Below are positions 19,905 through 30,737 of a stretch of 64,000 nt of DNA, in pieces (position 1 is the first letter of the stretch; each line of letters opens with the position of its first letter). The translations under genes were made by a program, and so were the position numbers. A model generated the notes under the pieces. That model was given only the letters and a program-made list of their open reading frames with translations. It had not been told where the DNA came from and did no database searches. Source of the DNA: Takashimella koratensis (taxonomy: Eukaryota > Basidiomycota > Tremellomycetes > Trichosporonales > Tetragoniomycetaceae); NCBI GenBank assembly GCA_003116875.1, contig BCKT01000021.1, positions 102,766 through 166,765 of the forward strand, in the 5' to 3' direction.

Positions 19905-21882
19905 TCACGCGTCTTCCTCTGGGCCATCCTTGTCTCCAGCGGATGTCAACGCCTCGTGGGTCGGGGAGGATACTGACGGTGGCGCTCGCCTCCCTTCGAA
20001 GTAACGTATCGTTAGGATGGTGGTCACCCAGACGACTATTAGGTCAGCAACCTGTTCTCATATGTGACTCACTCAGAAGGGTGTTCAGCGCAATCATCCA
20101 GACAAAGCCCTTGTTGGCTTGAGGAAAGTCGGTGGTTTTCCAAACAAAGTTGGGAGCCTGAGATCAGCGTTGGACGGCAGTCTCTCCTCACCACTGCGTT
20201 GACGACGTATGCAAAATCAAGCGAGGCTCCGATCAGGATGGCTCGCTTCTCCGAGTCGTCCTTGCAGATCTCGTTGATCCAACTGAGGATCAACGGCCCA
20301 GAGGCGTTCTGTGATCAGCTACGCATCACTCGACGACTTACTCCAGCTTGATCGAACCAGTAGAGAATCTTTTGTCCTGTAATGTTGGAGTAGAGGTCCC
20401 GTTTGTAGAGGAGGGACGCGATGATGATCTTTCGTCAGGAGCGTCAATGATCTCACTCACGCCGTAAACAGCCCCGACGTAGATGAAAGGCCATCGCAGC
20501 CCTTTCAAAGGCCCATCAGATATCCACGCCCAGGACAGCCCAACAGCGATGAATATCCCTTGGGAGATGTTGGGTACTAAGGTCAGTCATTGGTCGGTTG
20601 AATCCCTTACATTCATTGATCTGAGCGACGGAGAACGTGGTGCCAGAGACTGGTGGGTTGGTAGTGTTGTTGAAGGACTTTAACCAATACCCCATCGGCT
20701 GCTGTATGAGGCCGTTCATCCAGATGGTGTACAAGAGAGCTGTCCGTCAGTGTTGCTCATAAGACAACTCACGGAGAAAGTATGTGTGCCAGCTGAACAG
20801 AATACGTCGTAGCTTCGCCCAGCTCCATGCCTCTATTCCTCTGGTTCCGCTCGTGCTGACTCGGACTCGAGATAGGGCGAATTCCTGGGATCAGAAAATA
20901 CTTGACGACGTCACAAACCTTGTCCGTGAGCCACCAAGTCTTCCTGCTCTGCAAAGGAATGCCGGGATAGAAGATATAGCCCAGAATGGCTATCGGCATG
21001 GTCATGATGCCGTTGATAATGAACAGCCATCTGATGTAAGCAAGAGTCTCTGTGAAAACCCACCGCCATCCAGCAAGCCCATTGACCCCATTGAGGTTAT
21101 TGTAAGCCGCTGCCTGGAGGAAGCCCGAGAACATGGTGCCGGCGTTCCCGAAGATCCAGAAGATCATGGATCGCTTGGCGAGTTCGTCTTTGGTGTACCA
21201 TGAGCCAATAAGATAGTTGAGTCCGGGGTAGAAGTTGGATCTTGGGTTAGTACCGAAGGCAGGATGAACTCACTCGCAAAGGCCGATGAAGAATCGAATC
21301 GCGTACAGTTGGGTGTAATTTTTGACCGCAAAGGTAGCCAACGTCAACGCGCCCCAGATGAGTTCAACCTTGCCTCAGCATAGTCCATGATCGCACCTAC
21401 CGTCGGAAGAACCCAGCGTGGGTCGACGCGGGTCAACAACAATGTCGCGGGGATCTGCCCAAAGACATATCCAGCTGTCCAGATTGAGACTGCATGGACA
21501 AGCTGGTTCCCATACATGTTCAGATCTGCCGTCAACGCCTTACCCTCAACGGACGATACCTTCTTCCATTCCCGATAGGTACTGTCGATGTCAGTCCGGT
21601 CAACAGTAGTTTACTCACCGCTGAGTTGATATTCGTTTGGTCCAGTACTTTCACGAAGAAGCCTATCTGGGATCGTCAGTGATAGAAAGAAGACTAACTC
21701 ACCGAGGCGAGGGAAAGAATAATTGCGTCGACCTTGAAAAGTAGCGCCCTCTCCTCTTTTGGTTTGTCTAGAGTATCCCACAGCACCCCCTTCCAGGTAC
21801 GCTTCCTGGGTTCGAGCTCATACTGGAGGTACTGCTCTTGAGTTGCAAGATCTCGCTCGTACAACTCGTTCAACTGGACCAT
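19905..21882 (-). CDS. MFS transporter, FEN2/Liz1 pantothenate- or vitamin-transporter-like
   Basis: Read on the minus strand, the first exon ([20 protein letters not shown]..) leads into [20 protein letters not shown], then [20 protein letters not shown] and [20 protein letters not shown], hallmarks of the FEN2/Liz1 branch. Later exons give [20 protein letters not shown] and [20 protein letters not shown]. Many short introns split it. The tail ends [14 protein letters not shown] (read as [11 protein letters not shown]) at 19905. The start at 21882 is chosen because the conserved acidic leader begins there; an upstream in-frame ATG at 21924 would add 14 residues. It converges with the DAL5-type transporter (171 bp between stops). 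Confidence 0.78.
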
Positions 21883-22629
21883 GACTGTGAACTTGCGGTG
21901 GGTGGGACGCTCTGCCAGCAACAACGGCTTTTAAAGACCAGTACTATTGCCAATTCCATACAGCAAAGATATGGTTGTTCAACATCGCGGCAACCGGCAG
22001 TTTAATGACGAAATTGATCGGGAACTACGCTTATTGCGTACAAGCTTTTCGGGCGACGCCGCAGGGTTTTCCGACCACGAAAGGGTTCGTCATCGCGCGG
22101 CAGAAGCATCTCATCGGCCATTTGCACAGGTCACGTGAGATGCGAAACAGTCGAGTTTGCGGTAAGAGATCGAGGGACAGTTGATAGCCTGATAGATATC
22201 ACGTATTCGGACTGGGTGCAGTCGCTAAAATAACGGAGGGACGTGACAAGGAGCTACTATGGTCAACTTCACTTTTTGTCCACTCGCTCGGTCACAAGCT
22301 CGTTGATATTCTTGCCCTCTTCTCGATGAAACCCGAAATTCGGCGAATCACCTTCACTAAGTACCACATCACCATTCCCGTGATCAGAGCGAGGAGGATG
22401 AAGATGTCGGAGGCCACAAAGGAAACCGAAGTGATCCCATCCCCAGAAAGTTGTTCGAAACCCACAACAACTGGTGCCAATTCTGAGCCCGATCTTTCCC
22501 TTTGAGGCAATGTGGAGATAAGCTCCCTCGGGTGAGCCGCGCGGGTCACGTGACGCACATTAACCCACACAACGCCAACCATGCGCTCCGTATTCTTCAT
22601 CCTCCCTCTCTTTCATCAAGGCAAACTCG
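21883..22629. promoter_or_regulatory. Divergent intergenic region between MFS and amidase genes
   Basis: About 750 bp without a supported gene. Short ORFs here have no recognisable features. It holds both promoters. GATA-like words cluster around 22180-22200 (TTGATAGCCTGATAGATATC). Confidence 0.35.
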
Positions 22630-24424
22630 ATGCCAGCTTGGCAAGACTCAGCAAAGGCCTTCAAGGCATCCATCCTGGGGAGAATCCCACAGGACTGGAT
22701 TGTTCCAGACACCCTGCTCGACCAGCACCCTAGAGCGGTCGACCTCGTTCTGAGCTCTAAACTCCTCACCCCGGCCGAGCTCGACATACTTCACCAAGAT
22801 GCGACGGCGCTTCGTGATGGGCTAGCACAGAGGACGTACACCGCTTTACAGGTGATGAAAGTGTTTTGCAAGGCCGCGGCGATTGTTCACCAAGCAACCA
22901 ACTGCCTCATGGATTACTTCTGCGAGGAGGCTCTGGAGCGAGCACGATGGTTGGATGCTGAGATGGAGCGCACCGGCAAGCCTGTCGGTCCGCTTCATGG
23001 CGTACCCATATCGGTCAAGGGTGAGTGTAGAGGAGGATGCGCTGACATCAGACATGCTCGCTATCAAGGGTCACGAGATCACCTGTGGCTATCTCACCAA
23101 CGTTGGTAAGCTCGTCCCAGAGCGTGACGGGACGATGATTGCAGCCTTGCGCGCAGCTGGTGCCGTCTTCTACGTCAAGACTACGAATCCACAAGCCATC
23201 ATGCACCTGGAAACCGACAGCTTTTTGGGTCCTTGTCTCAACCCACACAACCCGAAACTCACACCCGGTGGGAGCAGCGGCGGCGAGGGCGCATTGATCG
23301 CTGGTCTGGGTAGTGTTCTTGGGTGAGTGGTCGGGTTGCACAAGCTGAACTCAGAATTGGCACGGATATTGGAGGGTCCATTCGCAACCCCGCAGCCAAC
23401 TGTGGGATCTTTGGATTCAAACCGACTGCCATTCGGCTGCCCAAGTTTGGCAACCAGGTGAGTAGAGATCTTTGTTCTCGCTGACCACAGGGTTCCATGC
23501 CAGGTCAAGAGACGATTGTCGGGGCGATTGGCCCCATGGCTCGTTCAGCACGGGATTTGGAACTGTTCGTCGAGACTGTACTGGCTGCGGAGCCCTGGCG
23601 ACATGATCCGACTCAAGTCCGAATGCCGTGGAGGCCAAGCGAGGTTGTCTGGAAGGGCGGGGCGAAACCCAAGGTCGGCGTGATGTGGAGTGACGGTGTG
23701 GTCGAGCCATTGCCCCCAATGCGCCGAGCCCTCGAGGTTGCAGTGGGCAAGCTCAAGAACGCTGGCTTTGAAGTGGTCGACTATGAGCCATACAAGACGG
23801 CAGAGGCGTGGGAGCTGACCGTGAGTAGTCGTCTGAACTAGCTAACATCAGAGCTCGCTCTACTTTACCGACGGCGGGGAACGAGTTCGTGGCCTCTGCG
23901 CCGAGACTGGGGAGCCGGTGCTTCCTCTCACCGAGTTCATCTTGTCTCAGAATACCAAAACCCGTACAGTGCCGGAGGTTTTCCAGGTGGGTCTTGGCAA
24001 TGACCTTGCTGATTGAAGCTCGTCAAACGACGCGAGGTGTTCCGCTCTGAATACGCGGCCCACTTCATCGCCGCCGATGTCGATGTCATCCTCTGCTCAC
24101 CCGGCCCTGGCTGCGCACCTTTGCTTGGCACTTCCAAGTACTGGAGCTACACGAGTATCTTCAACTTGGTCGACTACCCAGGAGGGGTGTTTCCGACAAG
24201 CCTCGCCGTTGAGCCCAATGACGTGGCGTTCAAGACAGCGTTCACTGCGCCCGAGGAGCAACAAGTCTGGGCAGATTGTGAGCAGAGGTTTGACTAGGCT
24301 GACTGTAGATGACCCCGTGGTGATGGCCGGGGCTCCACTTTCTCTTCAAGTCGTTGCCGCTCGCTGGGAGGATGAGAGCGCAATGAAAGCTCTACAGGCT
24401 ATCTCGGAGGTTGTGCGGGCGTAG
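22630..24424 (+). CDS. Amidase, fungal acetamidase / fatty-acid amide hydrolase-like
   Basis: An amidase-signature enzyme that hydrolyses carboxylic amides to acid and ammonia. The Ser-cisSer-Lys triad is visible: Lys in GPLHGVPISVKDMLAIKGHE (formed across an intron near 23020-23051), Ser in LTPGGSSGGEGALIAGLGS, and the nucleophile Ser in GTDIGGSIRNPAANCGIFGF. Later exons read GSMPGQETIVGAIGPMARSA and DVDVILCSPGPGCAPLLGTS, ending in PLSLQVVAARWEDE. About seven exons. The start at 22630 (MPAWQDSAKAFKASIL) matches the usual N-terminus, although an ATG at 22581 exists. It converges with an MFS gene. A decayed relative of its C-terminal part lies at 38.86-39.43 kb. Confidence 0.87.
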
Positions 24425-24584
24425 TTGTTCATAGACTGCTTTGCAGACAGACTCGGTCCATGTTGTCGATCGTCCCATTTGCCCCAGTGATATGTATTCC
24501 ATCCCTGGTGAAGGTCTCTCTACCGAAGTATTGTATCTAAGCACAACATCTCAGAAACTATCGGTATGCCCCGCAAAACCAAGT

Positions 24585-26307
24585 CTAAATGAAGAACACG
24601 TAATGAGGGTTCTTGTCTCCAAGAGAAATGTCGTTGACTGCTCCTTCTGCAACCGCTTTGGCATTTTTGAGATTCTTGTGTCGATAAATCAAGCACTGGG
24701 ATGTCAGATGGACTGGTGTGAGAGCTCACCAGTGACGTGGAGCAGACAACAACAAATGCCATGAAGACGGAATCAAAGATCAGTCCATGGAAGTACCGAG
24801 GTTTGTCGGCGGTAGTGAAAACGAAGCCGATGGCGGCTCCGGCGGAGTTGCCGACAAGCTGCACGATGCCCAAGGAAAACGCCCGCTTGTAGTGGCCGGC
24901 AAAGTTGTCCGCCGTCCAGAGAACGTTGATAGAGGTGGTTACGTATAGCCCCAGGGCGGCAACGTAGACAGCAGCGTATCGCCCACCGATTGATTCACAC
25001 GCGGCTAGGACAACGTAGCCGATGATACAGCATAGAGCGCCTCCGATGAGGAAGGGTCCGCGAATACGCGTCTTGTCTGAGATACGGCTGACGATGAGGA
25101 AGGTGACTCCCGCGGTAACGTAGACTAGAGTCAGCTCGCGGCAGAAGGAAACCCTACCTGGCACCGTGAGGAGCTGAGCCTGAACGGTGGTGGTGAAGCC
25201 GAGACCGGCTACGAGGGTGGGCAAGAAAGTCGTAAGAGAGTAGAGAGTCGAGTCGATACCAAAGTGCTGACAGGCATGAATCCATAGACGGTAGTCCATT
25301 GCCCCCGCTTTGATCGACGCCCAAGAGAATTTCTCGTCCTCGTCATACACAACTTTGTTTCGAGCACGTCGGACTCGCATGAGAAGTTTCTCTTCCTCGT
25401 TGAGCCATGGCGCCTCGTCAATGGAGTTTGGGATGCGCCAGTAGGCGATGGGAACCAAACAGATGGAGATCAGGCCCTCGACGAGGAATCTGAGGTCAGT
25501 TGTATATATAGAAATGACCTACAGCCACTGCCAACCCTTCATGGTGCGGGTAGTGATGTCGCTTAGTCCATAGGCGAGAAGACCGCCGAGTGCTCCTGAC
25601 ATTGCGGAGCAGAAGGTGACGATAGATTGGCGTTGCACATACTCGTTACGGTTGTATCTGTTGTCAGCGGATTCGTCGAACAGCTTACGTCATGGTAAGG
25701 TATAGACCAATGCAAGGCTAGAGTCAGCACCGAGCTCCATAGGCTACTCACAATGTTTCCCGCCTCGAACAATCCAAGTAGCAGCCGGACCGCGACGAGT
25801 TGATCAAAGTTTTTGACAAAGGCCATTCCGATGGTGATCAAGGACCAGACCAACGTGGTAAAGGTTACTATCATGTCAGAGAATGTCTTGACCCAGACTT
25901 ACAGACATATTTCGGGGTGAGGATCTTCAGGGACACGGTCCAAATAGGCTCAAACGTGACGTAGGTCGCGTAGACTACAGATGTTGCCGCTCCAAACTGA
26001 TTGCCGACCAGTCCGAGGTCGGTACTAAACCCCGTGAGGTTCTTGTGGTCAGTGATGCTCATTAGGTTGCGGCTTACAGCGTTGCCAATGGCGGCACGGT
26101 CGAGATATGACATCATGTATAAGAGCTGAGATTAGCTTTGAATGGCATAGGACTCACGCCGAAGACGACGACCAAGTTGAAATCGATCTTGCGGAGTGTC
26201 CTCCTCTCAAACGCTGGGTCGATGACATAGTCTTCGTAGGGGATTGAGACCTGGTCGACGTCGGCCGTGGTCACTACCGTCTCAGAGATTTTTTCCTCAA
26301 CAGACAT
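24585..26307 (-). CDS. MFS transporter, DAL5/allantoate permease-like
   Basis: A second DAL5-type major facilitator gene on the minus strand. The leader is MSVEEKISETVVTTADVDQV, and the helix 1 entry is RRTLRKIDFNLVVVFG, joined by an intron to LLYMMSYLDRAAIGNAVSRN. Then follow GLVGNQFGAATSVVYATYV and QLVAVRLLLGLFEAGNI. The second half has ISDKTRIRGPFLIGGALCCI and NFAGHYKRAFSLGIVQLVGN. The last intron (GTGAGCTCTC..GACATCCCAG) gives the end YRHKNLKNAKAV..VFFI. Substrate unknown; small organic anions or nitrogen compounds are expected for the group. It shares a 400-bp divergent promoter with the 2OG oxygenase and converges with the amidase (160 bp), so a joint uptake-and-breakdown role is plausible. 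Confidence 0.83.
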
Positions 26308-26707
26308 GGTGATGGAGGGAGTGGTTGTGATCCTCGGATGGTTCGATTGATGGTTATTATATGTGGGAGCTGGGACGACTGATAAGAAACTCGGTCGTCG
26401 GTCGTCCTCGGTCACAGTTGACGCCACAAAGCTCCAGTTTGGAAGCATTCTTATTGGTCGCTCTCAGCTGCATCCGAGATGCCGCATTTCGCTGGTTTCA
26501 CACAGGGTTTTGGATGCAAGCATTTCGTCGCATCCGAGGATCCGGGCGAAGGTCGCGCGGAGTCAGTAACTCAGCGCCGGTCTGCCCCTTCAAACACAGG
26601 TCTTTGGTTTCCAAGAACACTTCTTCAGTTAGCCGAGAAGCCGGGACGTTGGTCAAGCCAACATATAACTACGGCGAGGTTGTGGTAACCATATCACGTC
26701 AAGCACA
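26308..26707. promoter_or_regulatory. Divergent promoter between MFS transporter and 2OG oxygenase
   Basis: The region holds a GATAAG (26381-26386). It also holds the 18-bp sequence GCTGCATCCGAGATGCCG (26467-26484), which recurs exactly in the TF/RidA promoter, and a related GCATCCGAGGATCCGG near 26530. ATATAA-type boxes lie before each gene: near 26350-26360 (minus strand) and ATATAA near 26662. No ORF here is supported. Confidence 0.6.
26467..26484. promoter_or_regulatory. 18-bp shared promoter motif, copy 1
   Basis: GCTGCATCCGAGATGCCG contains the inverted repeat GCATC-CGA-GATGC and also CCG-N5-CCG. It is identical to 30106-30123. A loose third relative lies about 45-60 bp further on. It is a candidate operator for the Zn2Cys6 protein encoded at 28.1-30.0 kb. 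Confidence 0.6.
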
Positions 26708-28090
26708 ATGTCCTCCCAGTACCAGCCTTGTTCCATCGAAGGGAAGCCTGAGATCCCACCTTGGATCCCTCCCGAGCCAACCAAGCTTGATATTGATTTT
26801 GCAAAGCTCCACACCATCGACCTGTCCCTGCTCGACTCGCCGGACCAGGCAATTGTCGACCAGTTGATTGCGACATGCAAGTCTGCGATCAGGGAGGACG
26901 GTTTCCTGTTCCTCACAAACTACGGGGTTACTCTGGAGCAGGTGATCTGAAGTTTTGGCGGGGCTGACGTCCAGCTTCACAGACAGTTCGCCATTGGGCA
27001 GTACACCCTTCGTAACATTTCTGAAGAAGAGAAGAAAAGCCTCTTGTGGAACCCGGTGGAGACGGGCAAGTTTGCTGGCTACAAGCATCCCTATGGCTGG
27101 TCTGTGAGTTTATGAGTATGCTCCAGCTGACCCCAGCGCAACGTCGAGAAACGCGATGGTATTCATCACTTCAACTATTACGCACCTCAGTTCGCCGACT
27201 TGAACAACATTCCCGCATGCACGCGTCCTTTCATGGACGAGATTACATCGTTTTGTACTGTGCGTCAAAATAGAGAACCAGCTGACGTCAGTACCTGACC
27301 CAAGATGTAAACCGACGCTTGTTGAAGCTTCTCTCCCGCGTACTGGAGCTCCCTGACGACTATCTCTGGGACAACGTGCAAGGCAAAGGTGCACCCATTG
27401 GGCAAGCCTACTTCCGTCACGCTCTTTTCGAGCCCTTGACCGAAGAGACTCGCGAGAGCGGAGGTGGCCTAAGGATGAACGGACACACGTGGGTGAAGGC
27501 TTTGACATCGCTAACCACAGTGACCAGGGAACGACCACGATGTTGTTCTCGGTCCCTGTGTCGTGTCTTCAGATATGGGGCAAGGACAAGGTGTGGCGAT
27601 ACGTAGGGTACAACCCCGGAGCCATGGTCATCAACCTAGGTGACATCTTGGAGGGTGAGTGGTGGCGCAGACAGAGCTAACGACAGTCGTCTCCGGTGGT
27701 CACTTCAAGGCCACCCGTCATCGCGTCATTCAACCCCCCGCGGACCAAGAGGGTGTAGAGAGGCTGTCTCTGGTCTTGTTCAACGCTGCAGATGGGCCCC
27801 TCCGAATGGAGCCTGCCAAAGGTAGTGACACCTTGGAGTAATGCTGACCTCCAGACTCTCCCCTGATCCAGCGCGATGGCTACATTGAAGAACCCGATGG
27901 GATCTACAAGCAGTACGCCGCTCTCATGCGAGCTGGCGCACCGGTCCCCACTAACGCCGAGTGGCGTCAAGTCATGATCTCCAACATCAAGGTTCCTAAC
28001 CACAATGCCAAGCTGGTACTCAAGGAAGTCAACGGCAGCAAGATGTACATGCAGAATTACTTTGGGGTAGAGGTAGCTCTACCCGTCTAG
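26708..28090 (+). CDS. 2-oxoglutarate/Fe(II)-dependent oxygenase, isopenicillin N synthase-like
   Basis: Eight or so exons with 30-35-nt introns. The protein belongs to the DIOX_N/2OG-FeII_Oxy group that hydroxylates or oxidises small molecules. The N-terminal domain reads IDLSLLDSPDQAIVDQLIAT and GFLFLTNYGVTLEQ. The iron site is H-x-D in NGHTDQGTTTMLFSV, formed only after removal of an intron (GTGGGTGAAGG..CTAACCACAG), with the distal His in GGHFKATRHRVIQPP. The 2OG-binding R-x-S is in VERLSLVLF. Its stop TAG (28088-28090) overlaps the stop of the convergent Zn2Cys6 gene in the palindrome CTAG. Substrate unknown; relatives near amidases and transporters often act on nitrogenous compounds (inference). 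Confidence 0.85.
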
Positions 28091-30016
28091 TCATGCATCT
28101 GTTCTGCTGCGATCTTTATGGTTTCGAGTGTTGAGAGCACGATCTGACGAGAAGACCTGCCACCAGAGACTCCGTCTCTGCCAGCCCACCAGCTTCCAAT
28201 GGCGACCGCTCGTTGTATCAGTTGAAGGTACTGAGGCGATTGCGTCTCGTGCAGAGCCCGTAGGAACACGATAGTAGAGCACACTCAAGTCAGCCAAGTA
28301 AACAGAAAACTTACCCAGAGGGTACGACATCAGAGACCAAACATCGAGATAGAAAGCACCGTCTTCTGTCTCAAGCCATCCGATGTATTCCTCGGCGCGC
28401 TCTCGCATGATCTTCTTCCGCGACGCTGGCGGTCTGTACTCGATATGCGACGGGACCGCTGCATCTGTATACCAGAATGGCTTGTACAAGACAAACTTTG
28501 GTCAGTCTGGAACGCCCCGGACCCACCTCAACAGCGAGAAGAAAGGAGTGAACAAACTGGCGGCCTTGCGGTATTGTATAGGTCGGACTGTAAGGCCACA
28601 TCGGAGGACACTGCTCTTCCCATTTTTCAATGTCGATTTGGAGGCGGAAGAACGACAGATCGTTGGCGTCGCGGAGTCCTTTTGCGCTACTCGTGAGATG
28701 ATATGCTCGTCCAAGAAGAACGCTCAGCTTGTGTAGCTCAGCAAAAAGGCGAAAGCTGGGGTACACATCGGCAGGCTGTCCTCGAACATGATCCGGGAGG
28801 TAAGAGGGGGCCTGGGCGTCACACTCCCCTAGGTCAAGAGACAGGGGTCTCCCAAGGCGAACCGATAGCCTGTGTGTCAGAGCATGCCAGGATGTTCCCT
28901 ACCATCTATCTGAGATGACACAGCCCGCAAATACCCGGCGCCTTCTCTGGATTTGCGCATAGGGTATGATCGACGAGGGGATGTCACGATGTAGACCCTG
29001 GTCTCAGCAAGGCCAACGCGACACTCACGAGATCGGTCACCATTCTAAGAGCCGAGCCTAAGCGGAACCACAAGAGGGACTGATAGATGTCGTCGTTGGC
29101 CGAGCATAGCTCGTCGGCCATGCTTAGTAATGTGAGCCCTTGGATACTCGCAAGGCTTGGCATCCCTGTAAGTCGTGCACCATCAGGCCCGGACATGGCT
29201 TTGGATAAGGCCGAGACGAGGCTGGAGCGAATCGTCACTGGGCAGGTCCTAGAGAGTGAAGTGAGTGTACAGTGAATCAGACGAATGATTGGAGGTAAGG
29301 GCGTCGGAGGAGTCGAGTCGTATTCTACACCGCGGCCAAGTCCCCATCGTTCCCAGTGATGAGTCTCGTGTAGTCCAGTCCTGTCGTCAGCTCTGAAGGA
29401 ATGTGGCCTTACGCTTCAGAGCACGAGACCACCGGGAATACCGTGATCAGGCGAGCTTGACATTGGCCAAACACTGGCGTCAGCTGGGCTACCGTTGCTG
29501 CCTACGTGAATCAAGCACTGTCTCGGCGCTCAGTTCGTTTGCAAACTTCTCATTCAGTTTGTCGAAAGTGAAAAGCCCTTCCGCGGTCTCCCATTCATCT
29601 CGTGCCACAGCGAGACACGACCGGAACCGAAAGTGATCAAACGATAGGTCAAACTTGTTCACCACGGATTGTACGTCGTCTCCAGGCAGGCATGACAGTG
29701 CAGTCTCAAACACGTTGCTTTCACCTGGGGTGAGCTGTGTCACTCCCTGTGCTCACCAAAGAACCCAGGCTCCGGATCCTGCTTTTCTTCCTTGGCGCGT
29801 GGAATCTGAGCCGCCTTGGGATGAGGAGCAACCTGCTCACATGCCAGGCCGTACTCGATGCAATGGTGACACGTCGTGGTGTCTCCATACTCGCACCTGT
29901 CATTAGCTCATCCCTCTCAGGACTAACCTGATACGATGCGCTCGGCAGTAGTCACAGGCCCTGAGCGTTCTTCGCCTCTTTGGCGTGGAAGCTTGCTGGG
30001 ATGGTCGTTTTGACAT
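28087..30016 (-). CDS. Zn2Cys6 fungal transcription factor
   Basis: The first exon ends TLRACDYCRAHRIR, and an intron (GTTAGTCC..CTAATGACAG) joins it to CEYGDTTTCHHCIEYGLACE, completing the six-cysteine zinc cluster. Later exons on the minus strand (29743-29489, 29238-28984, 28766-28371, 28489-28310, 28284-28087) carry helical stretches of the regulatory domain such as LSVLLGRAYHLTSSAKGLRD. The start at 30016 has the usual basic leader (MSKRPSQQASTPKRRR). The last intron uses GTAAGT..GCTGACTTGAG. It is sandwiched between the 2OG oxygenase (overlapping stops) and RidA (divergent, 167 bp), so it probably regulates the amidase-MFS-oxygenase-RidA block. Confidence 0.8.
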
Positions 30017-30082
30017 GGTGTGGAGGGAAACTCGGACCGTGGTAAATCCCAATTTGTATCAACGGAGGAATCGGTGTTGACC

Positions 30083-30144
30083 GATAAGACTTGGAAATGG
30101 GAATGGCTGCATCCGAGATGCCGGGGATTTCTGCGTATTTAAAA
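30083..30144. promoter_or_regulatory. TF/RidA divergent promoter: GATAAG, shared 18-bp motif, TATA-like box
   Basis: GATAAG is at 30083-30088. The second exact copy of GCTGCATCCGAGATGCCG is at 30106-30123. TATTTAAAA at 30136-30144 lies 40 bp before the RidA start. The whole divergent promoter is only 167 bp. Confidence 0.6.
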
Positions 30145-30183
30145 GGCTAGGCATGGGGTGTTTGTTCTGTACCCATCCCCACC

Positions 30184-30665
30184 ATGCCCGTCGACATTGT
30201 ATCCTCTGCCGAGTTCCCCACCAAGGCGATCAACTGTGAGTGGAGTCGAGGTCACGCTGACATCCAGCCGCCGCTGTTCGCGTCCACACTGGACTCATGT
30301 TCTGCTCGGGACAGGTAGGCTTCGACAAGGACGTCAAGGTCTCCACAGTAGGTCGTTGCCTGAACAAGCTGACACCAGCTCGATGCTCTGAGCAAGTTGA
30401 AAAAGGTCATCGAGCTTGGAGGCAGCACTATGGACAAGGTTGTCAAATACAACAGTGGGTCTTGCGCAGGCCTCGCTGATATCAGTCTACCTTCTTAACA
30501 TGGACGACTTTGACGACATGAACGAGGCGTTTGTCGAGGTGAGGGAGGTCATGACATGGCTGACAACAGTTTGTCCCGGCTCCCAAGCCTGCTCGCACCT
30601 GCATCCAAGCTGGCAAGCTTCCCCGCGGTGGCATCGTCGAAATTGAGTGCATCTGTGAGATGTAG
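30184..30665 (+). CDS. RidA / YjgF family imine (enamine) deaminase
   Basis: Five exons (30184-30235, 30268-30347, 30379-30454, 30486-30538, 30570-30665) join to 118 residues, normal for this family. The four introns are 32, 31, 31 and 31 nt, each ending in a CTGAC/CTGAT branch site and AG. RidA hydrolyses reactive 2-aminoacrylate and other imines made by amino-acid-metabolising enzymes. The family fingerprint is visible in VHTGLMFCSGQVG, DKVVKYNIYLLNMDDFDDMN and PKPARTCIQAGKLPRGGIVE, including the substrate-binding Arg of PARTC. It probably detoxifies imines from an oxidase encoded in the cluster, such as the DAO-type enzyme (inference). Confidence 0.9.
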
Positions 30666-30737
30666 AGCATTTTCTTTGATTTGACCGTGCAGAGGTTTTC
30701 GTGCTCCATAAAAGTATGCATCAAACACTATCTACAC

